Of a stretch of 64,000 bases of DNA, positions 19,679 to 29,447 are shown in pieces (the stretch's first letter is position 1; each line of letters opens with the position of its first letter). The stretch comes from Streptomyces sp. CG1. Lineage in GTDB: Bacteria > Actinomycetota > Actinomycetes > Streptomycetales > Streptomycetaceae. The stretch is from contig NZ_CP163518.1 in the NCBI RefSeq assembly GCF_041080625.1, positions 3,906,001 to 3,970,000 on the forward strand, read 5' to 3'. The notes beneath the pieces are model-generated. The model was not told the origin of the DNA. It saw nothing but the letters and a program-made list of their open reading frames with translations, and ran no database searches. Position numbers and translations under genes: made by a program.

Positions 19679-19719
19679 CGGGCCGTACCGACCAGCTGAT
19701 ACTGGATCCGTACGGCCCG
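19679..19719. other. Long stem-loop between copZ and copA
   Basis: CGGGCCGTAC (19679-19688) and GTACGGCCCG (19710-19719) form a perfect 10-bp stem whose loop contains a smaller CCAG/CTGG stem. It lies in the 125-bp gap between copZ and copA and ends 22 bases before the copA start. It could act as an attenuator that lowers copA relative to copZ, or as a processing signal. There is no U-tract. Confidence 0.5.
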
Positions 19720-19741
19720 GTCCGATGTCTGGAGTCCGGAC

Positions 19742-22027
19742 ATGACCAGTACCACCGCAGAGACCGGGACGGCGACCCCGATAGGCGACGCCTCCGAGGC
19801 CGGCACCTCCGAGGTCGAGCTGCTCATCGGCGGCATGACCTGCGCCTCCTGCGCCGCCCGGGTGGAGAAGAAGCTCAACCGCATGGAGGGCGTCAGCGCC
19901 ACCGTCAACTACGCCACCGAGAAGGCGAAGATCGCCTTCGGGGAGGGCGTCGGAGTGGCCGACCTCATCGCCACCGTGGAGAAGACGGGATACACCGCCG
20001 AGGAGCCCGCGCCGCCGCAGCCGGAGCCGGAGCCGGATCCCGAAGCGGCCCCGGAAGCCCCCGAGCGGGATCCCGAACTCGGCGCCCTGCGCCACCGGCT
20101 GCTCGTCTCCGCGCTGCTCGCCGCACCCGTGGTCCTGCTCGCGATGATCCCGGCGCTGCAGTTCGACAACTGGCAGTGGCTGTCGCTGACGCTCGCCGCA
20201 CCCGCCGTCGTCTGGGGCGGTGCGCCCTTCCACCGGGCCGCCTGGACCAACGCCCGCCACGGCGCCGCCACCATGGACACCCTGGTCTCGGTCGGCACGC
20301 TGGCCGCGTTCGGCTGGTCGCTGTGGGCCCTGTTCTTCGGTGACGCGGGCATGACCGGCATGCACGACGAGTTCCGCTTCACCGTCTCGCGCATGGACGG
20401 CGCCTCCACCATCTATCTGGAGGTCGCCGCCGGAGTCGTCGCCCTGATCCTGCTCGGCCGCTATCTGGAGGCCCGCTCCAAGCGGCGCGCGGGCGCGGCC
20501 CTGAAGGCGCTGATGCAGCTGGGTGCCAAGGACGTCGCCGTACTGCGCGAGGGCCGTGAGGTGCGCGTCCCCGTCGGCTCCCTGGCCGTCGGCGACCGGT
20601 TCGTCGCACGGCCCGGCGAGAAGATCGCCACCGACGGCACGGTGCTCGAGGGCGTCTCCGCGGTGGACGCGTCCATGCTGACCGGCGAGTCGGTGCCGGT
20701 GGACGTCGGTCCGGGCGACCGGGTCACCGGCGCCACGGTCAACGCGGGCGGCCGGCTGGTCGTCGAGGCCACCCGGGTAGGCGCCGACACCCAGCTCGCC
20801 CGGATGGCGCGGCTCGTGGAGGACGCGCAGAACGGCAAGGCCGAGGTGCAGCGGCTCGCGGACCGGATCTCCGCGGTCTTCGTGCCCGTGGTCATCCTCA
20901 TCGCCGTCGCCACCTTCGGCGTCTGGCTGGGCTTCACCGGTGACACGGTCGCCGCGTTCACGGCCGCGGTCGCCGTCCTGATCATCGCCTGCCCCTGCGC
21001 GCTCGGCCTGGCGACGCCGACCGCGCTGATGGTCGGCACCGGGCGCGGCGCCCAGCTCGGCATCCTCATCAAGGGCCCCGAGGTACTGGAGTCCACGCGC
21101 CGCGTCGACACGGTCGTCCTCGACAAGACCGGCACCGTCACCACCGGCCGGATGACCCTCCAGGCGGTGTACGCCGCCGAGGGCGAGGACGAGAAGGAGC
21201 TGCTCCGGCTCGCCGGCGCCCTGGAACACGCCTCCGAACACCCGGTCGCCCGCGCGATCGCCGCCGGCGCCGAGGAACGCACCGGAGCACTCCCCGCGGT
21301 CGAGCGCTTCGAGAACGTCCCCGGGCGCGGCGTACGCGGTCGTGTGGACGGCCGTGAGGTGGCCGTGGGGCGCCTCTACGACGTGCTGCCACAGGACTTG
21401 GCCCGGGCGGCCCGCGAGGCCGAGCAGGAGGGCCGTACGGCCGTCGTGGCCAGCTGGGACGGGCGGGCTCGCGGGATCCTCGCCGTCGCCGACGCGATCA
21501 AGGAGACCAGCGCCGAGGCGGTGGCTGGACTGAGCGCACTGGGCCTGCGGCCGGTACTGCTCACCGGGGACAACCGCACCGTCGCCGAGGCGGTCGCGCG
21601 CACGGTCGGCATCGGCTCCGGGGACGTGTTCGCCGAGGTGCTCCCCGAGGACAAGGTGGACGTCGTACGACGACTGCAGCGCGAGGGGCGGACCGTGGCC
21701 ATGGTCGGCGACGGCGTCAACGACGCGGCCGCGCTCGCCACCGCCGACCTGGGCCTCGCCATGGGCACCGGCACGGACGCGGCGATCGAGGCGGGCGACC
21801 TGACCCTGGTCCGCGGTGACCTGCGAGTCGCGGCCGACGCCATCCGGCTCTCCCGGCGCACGCTGGCCACCATCAAGGGCAACCTGGTGTGGGCCTTCGG
21901 CTACAACGTGGCCGCGCTGCCACTGGCCGCGGCCGGGCTGCTCAACCCGATGATCGCCGGGGCGGCCATGGCCTTCTCCTCGGTGTTTGTGGTGACCAAC
22001 AGCCTGCGGCTGCGCCGTTTCCGCTGA
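19742..22027 (+). CDS. copA: Copper-exporting P1B-type ATPase
   Basis: A 761-residue heavy-metal P-type ATPase. One N-terminal metal domain carries [15 protein letters not shown], followed by an acidic/proline linker (about residues 85-105). The membrane metal site CPC is in [14 protein letters not shown], the phosphorylated aspartate in [11 protein letters not shown], the P1B-specific HP in [13 protein letters not shown], and the hinge in [15 protein letters not shown] with the last-helix pair [14 protein letters not shown] points to Cu(I) export. It should work with the chaperone just upstream. A GGAG site precedes the ATG. Confidence 0.95.
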   Translation: MTSTTAETGTATPIGDASEAGTSEVELLIGGMTCASCAARVEKKLNRMEGVSATVNYATEKAKIAFGEGVGVADLIATVEKTGYTAEEPAPPQPEPEPDPEAAPEAPERDPELGALRHRLLVSALLAAPVVLLAMIPALQFDNWQWLSLTLAAPAVVWGGAPFHRAAWTNARHGAATMDTLVSVGTLAAFGWSLWALFFGDAGMTGMHDEFRFTVSRMDGASTIYLEVAAGVVALILLGRYLEARSKRRAGAALKALMQLGAKDVAVLREGREVRVPVGSLAVGDRFVARPGEKIATDGTVLEGVSAVDASMLTGESVPVDVGPGDRVTGATVNAGGRLVVEATRVGADTQLARMARLVEDAQNGKAEVQRLADRISAVFVPVVILIAVATFGVWLGFTGDTVAAFTAAVAVLIIACPCALGLATPTALMVGTGRGAQLGILIKGPEVLESTRRVDTVVLDKTGTVTTGRMTLQAVYAAEGEDEKELLRLAGALEHASEHPVARAIAAGAEERTGALPAVERFENVPGRGVRGRVDGREVAVGRLYDVLPQDLARAAREAEQEGRTAVVASWDGRARGILAVADAIKETSAEAVAGLSALGLRPVLLTGDNRTVAEAVARTVGIGSGDVFAEVLPEDKVDVVRRLQREGRTVAMVGDGVNDAAALATADLGLAMGTGTDAAIEAGDLTLVRGDLRVAADAIRLSRRTLATIKGNLVWAFGYNVAALPLAAAGLLNPMIAGAAMAFSSVFVVTNSLRLRRFR

Positions 22028-22086
22028 AGTCCCGCAGGGTTACCGGCGGTTCGCGCAAGCCGAAGTAAGAGACCCTCTAGAGTCCG

Positions 22087-22123
22087 GCGCGAGCCTCACA
22101 TAAGCTCTTCACAAGGCTCGCGC
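22087..22123 (+). terminator. Hairpin terminator after copA
   Basis: GCGCGAGCCT (22087-22096) pairs perfectly with AGGCTCGCGC (22114-22123) around 17 bases, 60 bases past the copA stop, and is followed by a weak pyrimidine run. A second hairpin GCCCCG/CGGGGC (22141-22161), followed by TCTTGC, may be a backup. I see no gene in the remaining gap up to the 6C RNA at 22466. Confidence 0.65.
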
Positions 22124-22465
22124 ATCTTCCTTACGCTTGGGCCCCGATCGTCGACCGGGGCTCTTGCGCACCTAACGGACATATGCAAGAGACGCAGATC
22201 ACAGTGATGCGAACGTAACCATCGAAGGGGTTCGAAGGTCTAAGTTGGCGATGTCGGTTCGGCGTCTTGGGGGGCGTCAGCCGGCATCTGGGGATGTCTT
22301 GGGGGACTTCCTCAGAGATGCGTTGCCGGGGCACGCACACCGGGAAGCTTTGAGCGGCCCTCCCAGCGTGCGTTGTCCCGGCAGATCGCACCGCGTCACT
22401 GGAGCAGGACGAGTTTTGCTCATTCTGCTCACCGACAGCGATTCAGGCGCTGTGCTCTCCGAGCG

Positions 22466-22558
22466 CCCGGCCGGATCCCGTGGGGGGAATCCGCACCGGG
22501 ACATGGGAAGGCGCCCTGGTCGTCGGCCCGTGGGGGGACCGGCGCACCAGGGCGCCTT
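22466..22558 (-). ncRNA. Probable 6C RNA
   Basis: Read on the minus strand, two consecutive hairpins share the identical loop TCCCCCCACGGG. The first spans 22558-22508, with a 13-bp outer stem AAGGCGCCCTGGT (plus-strand arm) and an inner CGCCGG/CCGACG stem. The second spans 22500-22466, with CGGAT/ATCCG next to the loop and CCCGG/CCGGG outside. Two hairpins each with six C in the loop and a length near 95 nt are the defining features of the actinobacterial 6C RNA family. On the plus strand the first hairpin followed by TTCTTCTTTT would instead resemble a terminator; I prefer 6C because of the paired identical loops. Confidence 0.7.
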
Positions 22559-22564
22559 CTTCTT

Positions 22565-22621
22565 TTCGCTTGTCCGCACTGATTTCGCTTGCCGGCACTG
22601 ATTTCGCCGGTCAGCACCGAT
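22565..22621. repeat. Three tandem 19-bp repeats
   Basis: TTCGCTTGTCCGCACTGAT (22565-22583), TTCGCTTGCCGGCACTGAT (22584-22602) and TTCGCCGGTCAGCACCGAT (22603-22621) are adjacent imperfect copies. They lie directly upstream of the proposed 6C RNA on its own strand, where its promoter or regulatory sites would be. Confidence 0.6.
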
Positions 22622-22665
22622 TCAGGACCCGCCGCCCAGACAGGCCCTGTCACTCAGTGCGCCGT

Positions 22666-22696
22666 TCAGCGCTCCTCGACCGGCACGAAGTCACGC
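22666..22696 (-). repeat. Duplicated 3' end of citrate synthase gene
   Basis: Thirty-one bases, identical except for one position, repeat the last codons and stop codon of the citrate synthase gene at 22871-22901. On the minus strand both encode RDFVPVEER and stop. The copy sits about 205 bp downstream of the true stop, with unrelated GC-rich sequence between, so it is the tail left by an old partial duplication or deletion. It is not a gene. Confidence 0.8.
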
Positions 22697-22848
22697 TCGA
22701 CGACGCCCGCGGCCGCGCCGACCCGGGGGACACCCCCCGGACCCCCGGCCGGCCCGAGAGACATCGCCGACCCAAGCCCGAACCGCCGACCGAGACCGTC
22801 AACGACGAGGAACAGCGACCCCAGGACGGGTGAACCGGCACCTCTCAC

Positions 22849-22870
22849 CGACAGGTGTCAGCGACAGGTG

Positions 22871-22874
<4 letters not shown>
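22849..22874. repeat. Tandem 13-bp duplication at the citrate synthase stop codon
   Basis: CGACAGGTGTCAG occurs twice in direct succession (22849-22861 and 22862-22874). The second copy contains the stop codon of the citrate synthase gene. Each unit holds a GACA..TGTC palindrome. Simple slippage is the likely origin. Confidence 0.7.
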
Positions 22875-24160
<1,286 letters not shown>

Positions 24161-24265
24161 GTCTTCCCTCACCGACGTAGTGCCTCATCTTCGAGGTGCC
24201 CTGACTGTCTCTACCATCCCCCATTTGGCTCAGGAGAGTGCACTCGGGGTCGACCATTGGGCCCA

Positions 24266-24288
24266 TTGGCGGCACTCAGTGCCGCCAA
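24266..24288. promoter_or_regulatory. Perfect 23-bp palindrome upstream of citrate synthase
   Basis: TTGGCGGCACT-C-AGTGCCGCCAA has 11-bp perfect arms around one base, about 105 bases upstream of the citrate synthase start and within the 240-bp gap to recD2. The odd-length symmetric form and the position suggest an operator, with a possible alternative role as a short-loop hairpin. The preceding CCATTGGGCCCATTGG is another short repeat. Confidence 0.5.
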
Positions 24289-24400
24289 CTTGCCCATCCT
24301 GCCCCCTCTGAAGGGCATCTGGAAGTGCTCTGTGACCTTCACGACTCATTTGATCGATCATTTTTTGTGATGCAGGTCGCTGCGCCTGCCCAGCGACAGG

Positions 24401-26662
24401 TCAGGAGCCGCGCAGCCGGAAGTCCAGTGCCGTGCAACGCCGTCCCGCGGACACCGTGCGCACCGCCTGTCCGATCGCCTTGCGTGAACCGACGAGGACG
24501 ACCAGTCGTTTCGCCCGTGTCACCGCCGTGTACAGCAGGTTCCGCTGCAACATCATCCACGCGCCAGTGGTGACAGGGATCACGACGGCGGGATATTCAC
24601 TCCCCTGCGAACGGTGAATCGTCACCGCGTACGCATGGGCCAGTTCGTCCAGTTCGTCGAATTCGTACGGAACCTCCTCGTCCTCGTCCGTCAGCACCGT
24701 CATGCGCTGGTCGACCGGATCGAGCGACGTGACGACGCCGACGGTGCCGTTGAAGACACCGTTCTTCCCTTTCTCGTAATTGTTGCGAATCTGGGTGACC
24801 TTGTCGCCGACCCGGAAGACCCGACCGCCGAACCGCTTCTCGGGCAGGTCGGGACGGCCGGGGGTGATGGCCTGCTGGAGCAGCCCATTGAGGGTGCCCG
24901 CCCCGGCCGGCCCCCGGTGCATCGGCGCGAGCACCTGCACATCCCGCCGCGGATCCAGCCCGAACTTGGCCGGAATCCGACGGGCCGCCACGTCCACGGT
25001 GAGCCGCCCGGCCTCCTCCGTGTCGTCCTCCACGAAGAGGAAGAAGTCCTTCAGCCCGTCGGTGAGCGGATGCTGCCCCGCGTTGATCCGGTGCGCGTTG
25101 GTGACGACGCCGGACTGCTGGGCCTGCCGGAACACCCGGGTGAGCCGGACGGCGGGGACGGGGCTCCCGTCGGCGAGCAGATCGCGAAGGACTTCGCCGG
25201 CACCCACGCTGGGCAACTGGTCGACGTCCCCGACGAAGAGGAGATGGGCCCCCGGCGGCACGGCCTTGACGAGCTTGTTGGCGAGCAGCAGATCCAGCAT
25301 GGAGGCTTCGTCCACTACGACGAGATCGGCATCGAGCGGCCGATCCCGGTCATAGGCGGCGTCCCCACCGGGCTTCAGCTCCAGCAGCCGGTGGACGGTG
25401 GAGGCTTCTGCCCCGGTCAGCTCGGCGAGGCGCTTGGCCGCTCGCCCGGTCGGCGCGGCAAGCAGCACTTTGGCCCGCCTGGCACGGGCCAGCTCCACGA
25501 TCGACCGCACGGTGAAGGACTTGCCGCAGCCGGGCCCACCGGTGAGCACGGCGACCTTCTGGGTGAGCGCGAGGCGTACGGCGGCCTCCTGCTCGGGCGC
25601 GAGTTCGGCCCCGGTACGCGTCTTCAGCCAGCCGAGGGCCTTGTCCCAGTCGACGTCCTGGAAGCCCGGCATACGGTCCTGATCCGTGCGGAGCAGGCGG
25701 AGGAGCTGGGAGGAGAGGGCGATTTCGGCCCGGTGGAAGGGGACGAGGTAGACGGCCGTGACAGGCTCGGACTGGTTCCCGTCCGGCCCGGGCACCTTCT
25801 CCCGTACGACGCCCGGGTCCTCGCCGTCCTCTCCTGGCTGGGCCAGCTCGGCGAGGCACTCGATGACAAGCCCGGTGTCGACGGCGAGCAGCTTCACGGC
25901 ATCGGAGATCAGCCGCTCCTCCGGCAGGAAACAGTGCCCTTGGTCGGCGGACTGGGACAGCGCGTACTGCAGACCGGCCTTGACCCGCTCCGGACTGTCG
26001 TGCGGAATCCCGACGGACTGGGCGATCTTGTCGGCGGTGAGGAACCCGATGCCCCAGACGTCGGCGGCGAGCCGATAGGGATGGTTCTTGACGACGGAGA
26101 TCGAAGCGTCCCCGTACTTCTTGTAGATCCGCACGGCGATGGACGTCGACACCTCGACGGTCTGGAGGAAGAGCATGACCTCCTTGATCGCCTTCTGCTC
26201 CTCCCAGGCGTCGGCGATCTTCTTGGTCCGCTTGGGGCCGAGGCCTGGGACCTCGATGAGCCGCTTGGGCTCCTCCTCGATGATGCGGAGGGTGTCGGTG
26301 CCGAAGTGCTGCGTGATGCGATCGGCGAAGACGGGTCCGATCCCCTTGACCAGCCCGGACCCCAGGTATCGCCGGATGCCCTGGACGGTGGCGGGCAGGA
26401 CGGTCGTGTAGTTCTCGACGTGGAACTGCTTGCCGTACTGGGGGTGCGAGCCCCAACGGCCCTCCATCCGCAGCGACTCCCCGGCCTGGGCACCGAGCAG
26501 CGCACCGACGACCGTGAGGAGATCGCCGGCGCCTCTTCCGGTGTCGACCCGGGCGACCGTGTACCCGTTCTCCTCGTTGGCGTACGTGATCCGCTCCAGC
26601 ACGCCTTCAAGCACGGCCATCCGCCGCTCACCACTCGTGGGGGTCCCCGCCTGTTGAGCCAT
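24401..26662 (-). CDS. recD2: RecD2-type ATP-dependent 5'-3' DNA helicase
   Basis: A 753-residue SF1B helicase of the RecD2 group, which acts in DNA repair without RecBC. The order of parts is an N-terminal OB-like region (EGVLERITYANEENGYTVAR), a helix-hairpin-helix block (GSGLVKGIGPVFADRI; VPGLGPKRTKKIADAW), Walker A GGPGCGKSFTVRS, Walker B VVVDEASMLDLL, a motif III-like segment HLLFVGDVDQLPSVGAGEVL, and late motifs AYAVTIHRSQGSEYPAVV and YTAVTRAKRLVVL. The length matches RecD2 rather than the shorter RecD of RecBCD. It may instead begin at the ATG of MAVLEGVLER, 14 codons in. It is a lone gene. Confidence 0.93.
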   Translation of the reverse strand: MAQQAGTPTSGERRMAVLEGVLERITYANEENGYTVARVDTGRGAGDLLTVVGALLGAQAGESLRMEGRWGSHPQYGKQFHVENYTTVLPATVQGIRRYLGSGLVKGIGPVFADRITQHFGTDTLRIIEEEPKRLIEVPGLGPKRTKKIADAWEEQKAIKEVMLFLQTVEVSTSIAVRIYKKYGDASISVVKNHPYRLAADVWGIGFLTADKIAQSVGIPHDSPERVKAGLQYALSQSADQGHCFLPEERLISDAVKLLAVDTGLVIECLAELAQPGEDGEDPGVVREKVPGPDGNQSEPVTAVYLVPFHRAEIALSSQLLRLLRTDQDRMPGFQDVDWDKALGWLKTRTGAELAPEQEAAVRLALTQKVAVLTGGPGCGKSFTVRSIVELARARRAKVLLAAPTGRAAKRLAELTGAEASTVHRLLELKPGGDAAYDRDRPLDADLVVVDEASMLDLLLANKLVKAVPPGAHLLFVGDVDQLPSVGAGEVLRDLLADGSPVPAVRLTRVFRQAQQSGVVTNAHRINAGQHPLTDGLKDFFLFVEDDTEEAGRLTVDVAARRIPAKFGLDPRRDVQVLAPMHRGPAGAGTLNGLLQQAITPGRPDLPEKRFGGRVFRVGDKVTQIRNNYEKGKNGVFNGTVGVVTSLDPVDQRMTVLTDEDEEVPYEFDELDELAHAYAVTIHRSQGSEYPAVVIPVTTGAWMMLQRNLLYTAVTRAKRLVVLVGSRKAIGQAVRTVSAGRRCTALDFRLRGS

Positions 26663-26999
26663 GATCCGACGGTACCGGTGAGGTGTGACAGCGGGGGGGC
26701 GTCACGCTGCGCCCGGTCCTCCGGACCGACGGCGACGATCAGACGAGGTTCTCGGAGCGGTACGCAGGGAGCAGGTGAACAGTGAGGTCAGTCGCCCCTC
26801 GGAGCCTTTCAAAGTTGATCGGTCAAGTCCGGACCGCGTCCGCCCTCGGCTTCCGGCTCACCGACCCCGTAACCCTCGGCCCTGCCGAAATACGTCCAGT
26901 ACTTTATGCGCGTGAGGCAGCTTCTGCCCATGCATCTTCGTCGTGCTGCTATGAGCCGTCACCACGTTGTCATGCAGGAAACTTCCGGCGCACCCTGAA
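26663..26999. other. Non-coding or decayed stretch
   Basis: About 340 bases between the recD2 start and the broken T7SS-associated gene. Codon bias is poor in all frames, base composition is lower in GC than the neighbours, and no domain is recognisable. It must hold the recD2 promoter. The part nearest the T7SS genes may be the eroded remainder of a third gene. Confidence 0.45.
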
Positions 27000-27299
27000 T
27001 CAAGATGATTCGCTCCAGGATCTGCCACTCCACTGGGAGCGCCGCGAGCATCGTCGGCGAGCGCAGCCGACTCGTCCTTGAGTACGGTGAGCTGCCCTTC
27101 TCGCGTCAAGTGCGAAACGTCCAGGGCCGGACGGCGGTAATGCCGCATTTGGTCCGCACTCTGCCCATGCCAGTCGGGCTGAGGGTCCAACGGAGCGCGT
27201 ACCGAAGTCGTTCGCGTACGTCTCCAGATGCGACGCCGTCTTCTCCGTCACCGTCAAAACATGATCAATACCCTGCGGATGCAGATCCCAGCCCGTCAC
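27000..27299 (-). pseudogene. Broken third gene of the WXG100-like cluster
   Basis: A GTG with a GGGGG site 35 bases after the second WXG100-like gene starts VTGWDLHPQGIDHVLTVTEK, then ASHLETYANDFG. This is the kind of start seen in the small helical protein that often follows such pairs in Streptomyces. After about 35 codons the frame turns into low-complexity sequence without helical character, and neither other frame restores a clean continuation. I read it as the head of a truncated or frameshifted gene whose remainder has decayed. Homology beyond residue 35 is not visible. Confidence 0.4.
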
Positions 27300-27333
27300 A
27301 CCAACCCCCGTGATCCCGCCAACCGGCTGGCGT

Positions 27334-27666
27334 TCAGCCGATGTTGTCCACCGCGGACTTCGCCCTCGCCAGCGTCGAATGCGCCGTCGAGTCGTTCTTC
27401 TCCATCGTCGTCTTCAGCAGATGAATGATGTTCCGCACCTCCTGCGACGCATGGTTCCAACGGCGCTCCTTACCGTGGTACTCATCCGCCACACCATCCG
27501 CCGTGAAGTCCGCCATCGCCTTCTTCACCTGCTTGTCCCGCGCCGCGATCACCGTCTCCAACTGAGCGATCACCCCCGCGAGATTCCCCTGCACATCCGC
27601 CGACGCCGACGTGTCGTACGAACGACGATCCGCACCCGCACCCGCACCCGCACCCGCACCCGCCAT
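27334..27666 (-). CDS. WXG100-like type VII secretion substrate (second of a pair)
   Basis: A 110-residue, mostly helical acidic/basic protein of the ESX/WXG100 size class. The turn between the two helices carries YHG (DEYHGKERRWNHASQEVRNI) in place of the tryptophan motif. The N-terminus is [13 protein letters not shown], encoded by five perfect copies of a hexanucleotide. The protein is likely secreted with its partner as a heterodimer, but no ESX secretion gene (EccC, EccB, MycP) is in the window. The start is this ATG or the GTG just before it, with GGGGAG 6-9 bases upstream. It lies 60 bases after the first gene. Confidence 0.7.
   Translation of the reverse strand: MAGAGAGAGAGADRRSYDTSASADVQGNLAGVIAQLETVIAARDKQVKKAMADFTADGVADEYHGKERRWNHASQEVRNIIHLLKTTMEKNDSTAHSTLARAKSAVDNIG
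27631..27660. repeat. Five perfect hexanucleotide repeats at the start of a WXG100-like gene
   Basis: CGCACC is repeated five times without error (plus strand). It encodes the alternating Ala-Gly N-terminus of the second WXG100-like protein. Whole-unit slippage would add or remove Ala-Gly pairs without changing the frame. Confidence 0.8.
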
Positions 27667-27726
27667 CACACACCACTCCCCGAAACCGAAAAGGACCCGA
27701 AATACCCGACCAGCACAGGAAAACGC

Positions 27727-28059
27727 TCAGCGACCCGAGAACCGTGCCGCATCGAAGTTCGCCGAACCCATCTGCTGCTTGGCGTTGTCACCCTGCTCCT
27801 GGTCACCCGTACTGAACGCACTGTCCATCCCCGACTGACCACCCAGAATCGCCCCCAACGACCCGTTCAGCTCCTTCGCGATCCCGTCCGCCCGCGCCTT
27901 GAACTGATCGAACGCCGCACGACCCGCACCGTTGAACTTCCCCTCCAACGGCTCCGCCGCCTGCACCAACTGCCGGACCAACGTCCCCAGATCCTGACTC
28001 GACCCACGCGAATCACGCATCAACGTCGACAGCGTCTGCGCACCCATGTCGAACTTCAT
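27727..28059 (-). CDS. WXG100-like type VII secretion substrate (first of a pair)
   Basis: A 110-residue helical protein (MKFDMGAQTLSTLMRDSRGS start). The hairpin turn reads LEGKFNGAGRAAFDQFKARA, so the WxG motif has become FNG but the spacing to the following Ala and Phe is that of WXG100 proteins. The C-terminal 30 residues are polar and flexible. It leads a minus-strand set with the second WXG100-like gene and a broken third gene. Secretion by an ESX system elsewhere in the genome is inferred from the family. Confidence 0.75.
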   Translation of the reverse strand: MKFDMGAQTLSTLMRDSRGSSQDLGTLVRQLVQAAEPLEGKFNGAGRAAFDQFKARADGIAKELNGSLGAILGGQSGMDSAFSTGDQEQGDNAKQQMGSANFDAARFSGR

Positions 28060-28222
28060 GTGGCCTCCCCCGGTACGGGCCGATAAGAAACGTTTCCGCC
28101 CTTGCCATGCTCACAGCTGGCGATCACACCTGCAACCGCCTTACGTCACAGCCCCGCCACAGAGTCCCCGGCGGAACAGGCACCCTGACGGGCCGGTACA
28201 CGGCCTACGGCTCGTTACGGTG

Positions 28223-28402
28223 TCACGCCTCGCTCTTCAGAGCTTCGAGGAAGGTGGTGAAGGTGGGAGTGGGGAAGGTGAGGGTGGCTCGCGTGGGGGC
28301 CTTGGAGTCGCGGACGGCTGTGTGAGCGGGGGTCGGGGCAATCTCTACGCAGTTGTTGCCGTCGCCCTCCCCGGAGTAGGACGACTTTCGCCAGTTGTCC
28401 AT
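28223..28402 (-). CDS. DUF397-domain protein (59 residues)
   Basis: A 59-residue protein beginning MDNWRKSSYSGEGDGNNCVE and continuing IAPTPAHTAVRDSKAPTRAT. WRKSSYSG, NNCVE and VRDSK are the hallmarks of DUF397, a family almost confined to actinomycetes and nearly always next to an XRE-DUF5753 regulator. It starts 6 bases after that regulator, with GAGG just before the ATG, so the two are co-transcribed. In WhiJ-type systems the DUF397 protein is thought to bind or antagonise the partner regulator; its exact role here is unknown. Confidence 0.9.
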   Translation of the reverse strand: MDNWRKSSYSGEGDGNNCVEIAPTPAHTAVRDSKAPTRATLTFPTPTFTTFLEALKSEA

Positions 28403-28408
28403 GGGGCC

Positions 28409-29248
28409 TCACAGCTCTTTCAGCAGCCGGTTGATGAAGTCGCGCGACCGGTCCGGTTCGAGTGATACGGCCTCTACCTTACGGAAGCGCGTTCGATAGG
28501 TGCTGAGCTGGGCTTCGGAATCGAGGAAGACCGAGCCATGCGGTGCATCACGCGAGACGGTGTCCAGCTTGGATACAGGACCGCCTACGTAAGTCATCGT
28601 GCTCGACGCTCTAGCGAAGCCGTCCAGGTCGAACGGGATGACACGCAGGGTGATGCGATCCGTTCCCGAAAGCTCCAGGAGCCGGGTGAGTTGATCCCGC
28701 GCTGCAGCACGGTCGCCGACCCTGATACGCAGAGCGGCTTCGTGGATGACGATCTCGTGAGAGAAGGTGACTTTGGTCTGACGTGTCATCCGATGGCGGA
28801 CACGCAACTCAAGCTCATCGCAAGTCAGTTCGGGCAGGCGAGAGGAGAAGACCGCGCGAGCGTAGTCCTCCGTCTGGAGCAGGCCGGGTACGTACAGGAT
28901 GGCCACGTCCTTCTGGAACGCGGCATGATGATCGAGTTCCGACAGGTCCATGAATGAGGTGGGCAAGCGGCCCCGGTATTCCTCCCACCAGCCACGAGTC
29001 CGATCGGCGGCCATCGCGACCAGGGCGTCGATGAACTCTTTGTCCGTACAGGCGTAGTGGGATGCGAGACGGCGCAGCCGTTGCTCGCTCACTCCTGCCA
29101 GTCCGGACTCGATGTGGGTGATCTGGGCGGGACTCACACCGAGCAAGGACGCCGCTTGGCGGGAGGTGAGCCCTGCCGCTTCACGCAACCTGCGCAGCTC
29201 GGTCGCCAGGCGCAGCTGACGCGCGGTTGGTTCACGCCTCAATGTCAT
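28409..29248 (-). CDS. XRE-family regulator with DUF5753 domain (WhiJ-like)
   Basis: A 279-residue DNA-binding protein. Residues about 11-70 are an XRE helix-turn-helix (ELRRLREAAGLTSRQAASLL, then GVSPAQITHIESG). The rest is DUF5753, recognisable by ILYVPGLLQTEDYARAVF, RVRHRMTRQ and the late VGGPVSKLDTVSRDAPHGSV. Streptomyces have dozens of such proteins, and the best-studied member, WhiJ, affects development. It is followed by its DUF397 partner and faces an HATPase gene across a 200-bp A/T-rich gap. Confidence 0.92.
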   Translation of the reverse strand: MTLRREPTARQLRLATELRRLREAAGLTSRQAASLLGVSPAQITHIESGLAGVSEQRLRRLASHYACTDKEFIDALVAMAADRTRGWWEEYRGRLPTSFMDLSELDHHAAFQKDVAILYVPGLLQTEDYARAVFSSRLPELTCDELELRVRHRMTRQTKVTFSHEIVIHEAALRIRVGDRAAARDQLTRLLELSGTDRITLRVIPFDLDGFARASSTMTYVGGPVSKLDTVSRDAPHGSVFLDSEAQLSTYRTRFRKVEAVSLEPDRSRDFINRLLKEL

Positions 29249-29447
29249 CCCCTCGATTCAACGCACCCTTGGGCGCGACTCGTTCGGGGTCAGATTACGT
29301 GACCCACTCGCCCTGTCTCTAGATTTAGATCTACCGTCAGTTACGCAACGCATACGCTGCGGAAGTGCACCGCACTGTCCTGCCATGGCCGCTGCGGCAA
29401 TGCCACCGCGCGCCAAATTCTCTTCTCTGCCGTGGAGTTGATGACGC
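29249..29447. promoter_or_regulatory. Divergent promoter region of the WhiJ-like locus
   Basis: The 199-bp gap between the XRE regulator and the HATPase gene contains the A/T-rich partial palindrome TAGATTTAGATCTA near 29320-29335, unusual in this GC-rich sequence. It probably holds both promoters and the regulator's binding site. I cannot assign the boxes. Confidence 0.4.

Noticed and set aside
22508..22570. Plus-strand terminator reading of the first 6C hairpin
   Set aside because: The stem followed by TTCTTCTTTT does look like a terminator, but no plus-strand gene ends there. The second hairpin with the same six-C loop argues for 6C RNA. It may still terminate plus-strand transcripts.
22245..22601. 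A 118-codon plus-strand reading frame between copA and citrate synthase
   Set aside because: It runs through the two 6C hairpins and has no ribosome site or recognisable domain. The sequence is better explained as RNA structure.
26690..27299. Possible transposase remnant next to the WXG100-like genes
   Set aside because: I found no inverted ends, DDE-type segment or target duplication. Only the head of a small helical protein is recognisable.
27631..27660. Short repeats as a CRISPR-like array
   Set aside because: The units are contiguous hexamers without spacers and lie inside a coding sequence.
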